Under the pieces are notes generated by a model. The model was not told the origin of the DNA, did no database searches, and saw only the letters and a program-made list of their open reading frames with translations. A stretch of DNA of 64,000 bases from contig OX485806.1 in the NCBI GenBank assembly GCA_950295325.1, positions 41,168,001 through 41,232,000 on the forward strand, written 5' to 3'. The position numbers were made by a program, and so were the translations under genes. The stretch comes from Polytrichum commune. Lineage: Eukaryota > Streptophyta > Polytrichopsida > Polytrichales > Polytrichaceae. This document shows positions 56,073 to 64,000 of this stretch, one piece after another. Each line of letters starts with the position of its first letter. The first letter of the stretch is position 1.

Positions 56073-57390
56073 CCATACTCTAGTAAATAAAAAATAAAGT
56101 TTGCAATTGATGGGCCATGAAGCTTACTAATAAGATGGAGCATGTTCTATGTTTTAATTTCTACCTTTATTTCCATGTGATTGTGACAAAGAATTTGGCA
56201 TCACCAAATCATTTAACGATGCATTTGGCATTCAACTTCAAGTTTATGAGGATATTGAAAAAATATATAAGTTTTATTGTGGGTTCTATACCTAAATTTG
56301 CAGTATTTGACAATATACTATAGTAAATCAATCATCACCATAGGTTGGTACATATATTGCTACCGTGGTGTGCACAAGAGTTTTTATTTGCGTGTTTGTG
56401 GATGGCAATTTCACTGCTCACCTAATGTCATTGAAAGTAAGGTGCTACATACAAACTTGGTACCTATACCCTCAACCAAAGTGAGACCTTGCCTTGGCCC
56501 TCAATCTTCGCACCATATCAATATACACATGATAAACAAATAAACATGCATGAATCCACATGCCCACCCAATTCAACACCAACTTTGATCCCAACGCCAA
56601 CTCTTCAAGACCTTCCTCACCCAATGACTCACCCAATCCAATATATTATTGGTTCCACATGCATATGCACCATCACCCATAAATCTTTAATACAAAAAAT
56701 GTGCAATAACCAACCAACAAGCATTCACTCACGGCCATAAACTATTTTGCTTTGCACATCACCAATGCAATACCTAATACACACCCCCCATGCCCCCATG
56801 CCCCCGCAAACCCAATAACCACACCCTCCTCCCCCATTACGAACCTCCCCACCCCTTAACATCCAACACATCCACCATCCACACCACCCCCAAACACAAC
56901 CCTAACAACTCCCCGTTCACCTCAACCAACACCACCATACACCCTTCTCTCAACACCCCCAGTTTGCGGATCCCAATCCCCAAACTGACATCATAAACAC
57001 CATCCAAAGCATCCATATAGACTATAAACCAAACTCCAATGGATTCATCAAATCCATACACATGTACCTCTGCCACTTGCAATGCTATCTCAATTTGGAA
57101 GACTCATAGGAACCTGAAGAAAACCTATTCGGCAACCACAAAGATTGTGACCATACTCATAACACATGCATCTTCACCAAACACTACACCCAAAGTGCAC
57201 ACGGCTGTCTCCACAAAATACACCACAATCACTACCTCCAACCCAAAATTGGAGATGTGCACTACATTGAAAAACCAATACACCTCCAAAACATCCACCT
57301 TAATACTACATAATGTAACTTCTAGCATATCTTTCCAAAACAAAACCCTTATGATCATGGATTGCAACCATCATCATACCATTTAGAACA
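55261..57390. other. C-rich, G-poor block, suspected decayed retroelement
   Basis: The plus strand has the same strand-biased composition as 38.4-41.0 and 46.3-48.1 kb, with Pro/His/Thr-rich broken frames and a run of Cys/His-containing peptide near 57060-57250 (CDHTHNTCIFTKHYTQSAHG). A (GA)n run at 56033-56071 interrupts it. No domain identified. Confidence 0.35.
56033..56071. repeat. (GA)n microsatellite
   Basis: An uninterrupted GA run of about 39 bp. Confidence 0.95.
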
Positions 57391-58831
57391 TTAAAATATT
57401 AAAAAATACAATGGGCGGATCTTCACTACTACCCATTGCCTCTCTTTTTTCTCTTGAGTTTTCTTGATCTTCTTGAAGGTATCATCAAGGATTTGCAACA
57501 CAACTGCTTGCAACAACAATGTGTCGGGTTGAGCTACTTGCATGCACCCTTAGCTCAACCCAACTAGCACAAAGCAAGTTAGGAAGCCCCGTGACAACTT
57601 CTAGGCCACAACCTGGAGATGATATTGTAGGGCCTACGTTTGCTCCTTAAACCTCAGTCCATGCTTGCCTTGGGAAATCAAGCCAAATCACCCCCATTTC
57701 TTTCCTAGATGCTTCCTTGCCCTCAAATTCCGCCCAATTGTCGGGTCCACCCAAATATATACAAGGATCGATCCAATTGAATTGGATGATCACATCGAGG
57801 GTGATCATGATTGGGAGGAAGAATGTGAAAACAAACACGATTAAGGTTTGGGAGTTGGTTCTCACCACATGTGGGTTGAAGGAATCATTTGTTGAAGAAA
57901 CACAAGACATTCAAATTGGGGTGAGAGATGTGTTTCAGCTCAAGAAGGTGGCCATGTCCAACATCATGCGTCTTTATTTGATATTGATTGTAGCTTAGTT
58001 TTGTAATTAAGAGATATTTTTTGTGGTATTTTTCTAGTATCGTAGGCTACAAATCAATATTTTTAGCACAAGGAAGGCAATTGTACAAAGAAGAGCAACA
58101 TTTGCCCATATTTATAAAATAATCCCACAATTTTCACTATAATTTCTTAGTTGTTTGTCTTTTTTGTGTTTGATTGGTTCGTTACTATCATAATTACATA
58201 TTAATTGCTTATTGGAATTGCAATTTTTTTGCATAGTGGGCAAGAAAAATAATTGTGGGGGCAACCGGGCAACGAATTTTTCCCAATATTGGGCGGTTGG
58301 GCTGCTCGTCAAAAAAACATGACAATATATTTATGGGATATGCAATTACAAGTAGGGCCCATGTCTAGATCATTCGAGTAAATTTGGATACTGCATCTAA
58401 AAGTTTATTAAGAAAGTCAAACTCAAAGTATTAAGTTGGCTACATGATGGGTGGTCATGCTCTTAGGCTGCATAGTACATGCCTTGATGCCTCAATCACA
58501 CCAACTTTCCGTCAACTTTTAGATGTGAAATAGTTGGGGATGCCATCATGGATGGATGCCAAGTTATTCACACCAACATCTTGGCTTCTTCAACATTTTT
58601 GTTGTGATGTACAACTCCTTGCCTAGCTGGCCCACCTCCCCAACAACTAAAAATAGTTATGGGGCATCAAAGCTGAACCATGTGGACAAACCACAAGTTT
58701 TTGGTGGTGGGATCCGCGCATCCAACGTGTGTCCAAACGTGGACGTCATAGTGCAGGTTATGACCATCTCCGGTGTTGTCATATAGGTTGGATGGTGATG
58801 GCCCATCATGAAGGTCATTATGGGAGAGTAA
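57391..58831. other. Intergenic, no gene recognised
   Basis: Opposed 87-93 codon open stretches at 57647-57998 have no recognisable domain. Otherwise AT-rich. Confidence 0.3.
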
Positions 58832-59414
58832 GGGCCGGTTTACACCATGGACCATGTAGTTGGACCATAAGAGATGGCCTTTTCCATGGTCATGACTCAA
58901 TGGTCCAACTTTCGTGGTCAAATTTCCTTAAAAAACAATTTACAAAGCCTTTAGGCCCCTCACTTGGTGCAAACCGAATGTGGACCAAGAGGAATGACCA
59001 TGCACCAAAAAGTGAATGCGTTGATTTAAAAAAATATATATGTCCCAAAAAGATAATTTTGAAAAAATAAAATTCAAGATTGACAATTCTCTTGCCTTCT
59101 CTTGTCTTCATCTTCTCTTCCCCCCCAAAAAATCATTAAAATAAATTATAATAACATTTCTTTGCCATGGGCCCTTGCCTTTTAAAAAAAAAGTAGAGCG
59201 CCTCTTTTGCCTCTCCCACCGTAATATCCGTTGGACCATGTTAGTAAATAAAGTAGGCCTTAAAACAAGTCTTTCGGGGACTTCAAACTCCATGGTCACT
59301 TTGACATTTTTTCCTTGGTGTAAATCGAAGTGGTCCCGGGACAAGTTCAACAACCAATGACAGATTTCACAGAGCCTTGGGACGACTTCATGGTCCATGG
59401 TGTAAGCAAACCCC
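58832..59414. mobile_element. Harbinger/Tourist-like MITE, second family
   Basis: The left end GGGCCGGTTTACACCATGGA and the complement of the right end (GGGGTTTGCTTACACCATGG) are inverted repeats with a strong TTACACCATGGACCATG core. The flanks are TAA at 58829-58831 and 59415-59417. It is 583 bp and non-coding. The ends resemble the 13374 element only in GGGCC and the TTA/TAA target. Confidence 0.72.
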
Positions 59415-60152
59415 TAATTCACCTATAGAGAATGCACTTTCAGTTTGGTGTGATCAGGTCATGAGTAAGCTTCAGACTTCATTTGGCATCCTTTCCCATT
59501 CTTCCGTTTACCCTTATCTTTTTGCGGTATTTTCACATCAAGCTCCTGAACAGAACAATTTCTATTGACTGACCTCCAAGTTGTTTTGTCCCTGCCGCAG
59601 TTTTACAACATAATTTCATTACTTACTTACCTAACTTAACCTCAGCTGATCCTGAAGAGTGTTCATCTGGCCCGAACCTTTGTGCAAGTGGACAGCCATT
59701 TCAGAAATCATGTTGTAGTTGCATATTTTCTGTACTTAAAAAATGACAGAATACTAATTAAATTATCGTGTTGCGGCTGCCGCAACAGTGTGACGGAAAC
59801 TGCTGTTAGTCAGCGGACCTGTCCTTAGGCTATTGCATTTTTCCTGTGTTTTAAACTGGATCACTGAGCTTCAAGAATGTGAGCTAGGGTTCAGGTTTCG
59901 GCGAAGAATCGGGTGTGGAAAGTATACAGGTAACAGGACAGTTGCAGCATCGTATCCGGAAGGGACTAAACCCCGTAGCTTGTATGTAGTGGTGGCCGGG
60001 AGTGTGTCAAAATATTGAAGGCACAAGAGGAGGAGAGAGCCTAGGGGAGTGTGATAAGAGCAGGAGCCTTGTTGTTAACTTCCAAGGCTCACGGAAGGCG
60101 GGAGGGAACAGGAGGAGGAGGAGCAGCAGGATCAGTATCGAAGCGAGGCTCG
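59415..60152 (+). other. Upstream region and leader of the CBS-domain gene
   Basis: The stretch becomes GC- and purine-rich from about 60020 (gaggaggagagagcc, gggaacaggaggaggagg), typical of a plant 5' leader. An ATG in frame with the CDS lies at 60051. No TATA box that I trust. Confidence 0.4.
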
Positions 60153-63100
60153 ATGTCGTCGCAGAAGAGCCGCTCGGGCACTCCTTCCGCTCCCTTGAGT
60201 GGCCAGAGGAAAACCTCCACTGGCGCCACAGCAGGCAATGGCGTCGTCCTTCCTCGCAAGCCAACCAGATCTGTGTACGCCCTTAAAATCCCGCTCTATT
60301 TTGTTTCCCGTCGATTTTTAATCTCGATGATCACTCAATCGGCATCCTTAACTTTTGGTGGAGTGTATCGGGCGTATGAAGCGTCCAATCCTTCAGAAGA
60401 ACTACATTGATTTCTTGATAACTTCTTGCAAGACCTTGGATCTCTATCTCGCCAGTGGATTTTGAAACGATATTTTCATATCCTTCCACTACATGAACCC
60501 ACTGGCTCGCTGTTAGAATCTGCTATCGATCTTGAGACTTTCTTATTACTACTGTAGCTTAAGAGATCCTGAGGTTAAGGTACTGGAGGACGAGTTTATT
60601 TACACTTATGGAAATTGATAAAGAGAAACTAGGTTACGTTCACTATTGTCTCACACGGGATCTACTCGAATTGTGTCACATTAGCTAGGCTGTTAGTGAA
60701 TTGTCTCTGTCGTGCATTTCAGCAAAGCGGCATTTTATGTTGGAGATTGATAAGAATTGATTGAGTTGACACCGTTGAACCGAAGATGTAGAAAAGAAAG
60801 TGATAGGAAATGCTTGTTGACTGACTATCCAGGAATCATCTACCAGGAATGTGATCTTATGGTTGACGGTCTCGGTAGAGTGACATTGATTTGAGTGTAA
60901 AGTTAAGCAGCCGAAGTAATTATACGAGTTTCTTGATCTTCAGTTCGCAATGAGCAAAGGACGATGAATTCGGATTTAACTACACAGATTTGAATACAAG
61001 TGTCTACTGGCCCATAAATTGAAATATTTGAAATGGTGGGCAATATTGTAAAAGGTTGCATGAATCTTTGAGCACTGTTCTCTGGGAGCTAAGTTTATAT
61101 GCAAATGGGGAATAATGTGGTCATCCGAAATGGGGACATTTATGCAAATGGGAACATATTATGGCTCCTATCCCTTGTCAATATCGCTGATATTCGCTAC
61201 AGTCAAGTAGTACCAGTAGTACATGCAGCTTTATATGTGAACCATTTGTGAGCACTTGCTAAAAGAAGGGCTAGCAAAAGCTTGTGTGTACGTCTGACGA
61301 TTTTGGGGCAGTTTCTTTAGCGTAATCACTGGGTGTGACTGAGATCAGTGACAGATCCGTATCCTGGAATGTCCAGCAGCAAGCGGATTGGTTTGATTAT
61401 GTGATTGTCAATGTCATCAATCAATATCCATGTCGTACAGCTATTTTTGCTTATTAAACCTCTGAGATGCTGTTCATTAACAGGCCAGCCGGGGAGCGAA
61501 CTGTGAAGAGGTTGAGGTTGTCAAAGGCACTTACAATTCCAGATGGCACTACTGTGGCTGATGCCTGTCGTCGGATGGCCACCCGACGAGTTGATGCTGC
61601 CTTGCTTACTGACGCTAGTGCCCTCCTTTGTGGCATCATCACAGATAAGGTACACAGCAATGTTGGACGGTATATAGGTGAATGCATGGTATCAATAATC
61701 AACAATGGTATCAAAGGACCTACCAGTGGGTATATAAATTGTAATATCAGTCAAATATTGATATTTGGTGCGTATCTAAAGGAAGCAATTTTGGTATACG
61801 GGAGTAATCATTTGGGTCAATACCATTGTAAACTATATTGATACTACGGAGGTTTTGCCTAGGTATGAAGGCTTTTGCATGGTATATAGACCTGCATAGT
61901 GTTGAAGAACAAAATATTCTCAAATACCCATACCATACTGGTATCAATTTTTTTTGAAATCCTTGTTATAGATGTCTGAATGGTATAAAAAAAGACTGTT
62001 AACACTGGTACATAGCAAACTGTCATTGTCAACACCTATTTACTCAATGTGGAACTATGTGCTGGCCACATGTGGCACCAGTTTGGAGTTATGAAATTCA
62101 GTGTTCAATGTATAATGTATTTTGGGTCTTTTGGGGGGACTGGCCCATACATGTCTGCCACATTGGAGGATGATTTGTTCTAGGATTCACCTTTTGTGGT
62201 TTACTTGCAGGATGTAGCTACTCGAGTCATAGCAGAGGGATTGAAGCCTGAAGAAACATTGGTTTCAAAAGTGATGACAAGAAATCCCATCTTTGTAATG
62301 GCAGAAACATTAGCCGTAGAAGCCTTACAGAAGATGGTACAAGGTGAATACCTCGTTCTCTGCGTAGTGCTGATCTTTAACAGTGTGACTGAAGTTGTAC
62401 CTGGCTACCTGTGGCAATATGGTTATCCAGACATTGTTTCAATGATATGTTGACATGGTTTTGGAAGTTAATGTGGAGATTTGCTGTGTGGAGATAATTG
62501 TTTTGGGGGTTCTGTATTGTGTCTGGTTTTGGATTATTCTCTCAACCCCAGTGCAGCGGATTGGATCAACCTAGGTTAATTCTCTTTTCAAAATCTATGT
62601 AGCTGTATTTCGTGTCACTATTATTCTGGAGATTGGGAGTTTATAACGATTTTACTGTTCATTGGTGACAGGCAAGTTTAGACATTTACCTGTTGTTGAG
62701 AATGGGGAGGTGGTTGCACTCTTGGACATTACAAAGTGTCTCTATGATGCTATAGCCCGTATGGAGCGAGCTGCAGAAAAAGGCAATGCCATTGCTGCTG
62801 CTGTGGAGAATGTTGAGCGTGAATGGAGCACTAATTCCTCCGGTGGGTGCTTGCTCTGTATCATTCAATCTGATGTCCTCCTTCTGATGGTCTGAAAATG
62901 ATGATGAAAGATCCAACCACCGGATGCCCCTTCTATCCTGGGTTGTCAGTGTGGATAGGCAATTTGTGGGTAAAATGCCAGAGATTAAGGATGCTACAGA
63001 ATGACTTGATTGCACATATGTGTTGACATGCTGCAGTGTGGGCTCAGAGGGAAAATTGACTGTTTGTTTGGGCCAGATAAATCAAATTTCATTGAGACAC

Positions 63101-64000
63101 TCCGAGAGAAGATGTTCAGGCCAACTCTTGGATCCTTAATTGTGGAAGGGACGAAGTAAGTTCATATTTCCAGTTGGCTATTGTGTGGATTACTACTTTC
63201 AGTGCTTTTTAATGCACAAATATGTAGCAAACTTGGCAGTTGATGTGGTTCAAAGCTTACTCAAAACCTACTGGATGTGGCAGGGTGCCAATGTGTTCAC
63301 CATCTGACACTGTCACCACTGCAACAAAGAGGATGAAGGAACACCGCATGAACTCAGTGATTATTACTTCGCCCAGCAACAAACCAATAGGCATTCTCAC
63401 GTACGTGTATTTTGGATAGATTCACAAAGCAATGTATGACTGCTTCAGGTTGTGATTGGGCTGAATTTTCTTAGTGATTTTTTTCTCCACAGATCATTTT
63501 TTGTTTAAATGTGGGAAGTAGCTTTTGTGCTGTGGAAACCCAGTCAACTTTTGAAGGGCTTTACTAGAAATTGCACTTGTCTCCTGTGTCAATATATTTT
63601 GTGACCTGGAACAGAAAGTTCTGATACTTTCAAGCTGGAGGTAAAATCTCCTTCAGCTACAATTTGTATCTAAGAAGACATTCAGTTGTTTACTGTGGCT
63701 ATGTTGTATGAATGGTTCCAGCTCCAAGGATGTCTTGATGAGAGTCGTTGCACAAAGCCTATCCCCTGAAACAACCACTTTGGACAAGGTATGTGGCCAT
63801 CCATTGCCCAACTCTTCCCTCTTTTTCTATCAGGTAGCAAGTGAGTACACACTAAAATATGCGTCAGACAAGGATGTAGCAGTCTGAGCAACAAGGTGGA
63901 GCTTAGTTTTCTTGGGTTTTGCAGGTGATGACTCCTAATCCTGAGTGTGCCAGTTTAGATACTACACTAGTGGATGCACTCCATACTATGCATGATGGAA
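60153..64000 (+). CDS. CBS-domain protein, CBSCBSPB type (3' end outside window)
   Basis: Eight exons (60153-60274, 61484-61649, 62211-62343, 62672-62842, 63077-63155, 63284-63400, 63722-63788, 63925 to the window edge) join in phase and encode 310 residues. The family carries two Bateman (CBS pair) modules, which bind adenosyl ligands in related proteins, then a PB1 domain. Its exact plant role is unclear. Residues 1-44 are Ser/Thr/Gly-rich. CBS1 starts near VKRLRLSKALTIP (48-60) with RRVDAALLTD and GIITDKDVATRVIAEG. CBS2 includes VSKVMTRNPIFV and KFRHLPVVENGEVVALLD. The third begins near MFRPTLGSLI with GILTSKDVLMRVVAQ, the fourth at VMTPNPECASLDTTLVDALH. The PB1 domain would follow beyond 64000. 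The start MSSQKS matches the family's usual MSSQ. An in-frame ATG at 60051 would add 34 low-complexity residues. Confidence 0.9.

Noticed and set aside
1..64000. tRNA, rRNA, CRISPR array or organelle insertion
   Set aside because: I scanned for tRNA-like B boxes, rRNA-like stretches, regularly spaced short repeats and plastid or mitochondrial gene sequence and found none I could support.

Overview
This is nuclear DNA of a land plant. It has GT-AG introns, a class I/IV-type GH19 chitinase, a plastid-type sulfiredoxin, a CBSCBSPB-type protein and a chromovirus. Genes are sparse: four host genes in 64 kb, with most of the rest made of decayed transposons, so the genome is probably large. The mix of a DDD-type transposase unit, a LINE remnant with a putative restriction-like endonuclease, and a chitinase with mixed loop patterns leads me to suspect a non-flowering plant such as a lycophyte, fern, moss or gymnosperm. 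That placement is inference only.

Layout. 1-1824 is the 3' part of a CACTA (En/Spm) element ending in a clean TIR. 4448-6102 is a hAT element with intact TIRs and a perfect 8-bp target duplication but a broken transposase. 7197-9463 is a three-exon chitinase gene with a MULE-type MITE in intron 1, a likely 5'UTR intron and a tandem pseudo-copy of its 3' end. 11-14 kb holds a second hAT remnant, a CACTA left end and a Harbinger/Tourist-like MITE with TTA target duplications. 16.5-23.5 kb is the most unusual block: a minus-strand unit with a spliced DDD-like transposase (exons 23431-22682 and 22021-20222), a possible tail ORF, a Glu-rich coiled-coil accessory ORF and a 0.86-kb array of perfect hairpins. 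25.5-27.2 kb is a second, interrupted Harbinger-like MITE. 29839-30091 is a GC-rich foldback.

33.9-37.7 kb (minus) is a five-exon sulfiredoxin gene. I reconstructed it exactly (390 nt, 129 aa). Its last coding exon is 16 nt, tandem repeats fill intron 1, and MITE relatives lie in intron 4 and on both sides. 41003-46264 (minus) is a structurally complete but mutated Ty3/gypsy chromovirus with two LTRs, PBS, PPT and chromodomain, inserted in C-rich, G-poor DNA. 46.3-49.1 kb holds non-LTR retrotransposon remnants: a plus-strand 5' piece with a 2A-like NPGP peptide, and a minus-strand zinc-finger plus putative endonuclease end. 51719-53386 (minus) is an intronless DEAD-box helicase close to RH5/Dbp3, whose 5' leader region is duplicated with a 63-bp-arm hairpin between the copies. 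58832-59414 is another Harbinger-like MITE. 60153 to the window end (plus) is the first eight exons of a CBSCBSPB-type gene that continues beyond the window.

The host genes do not form one pathway: secreted defence chitinase, plastid peroxiredoxin repair, nucleolar ribosome biogenesis, and a CBS/PB1 sensor-type protein. All motif, splice and repeat calls were made by eye, without database searches.
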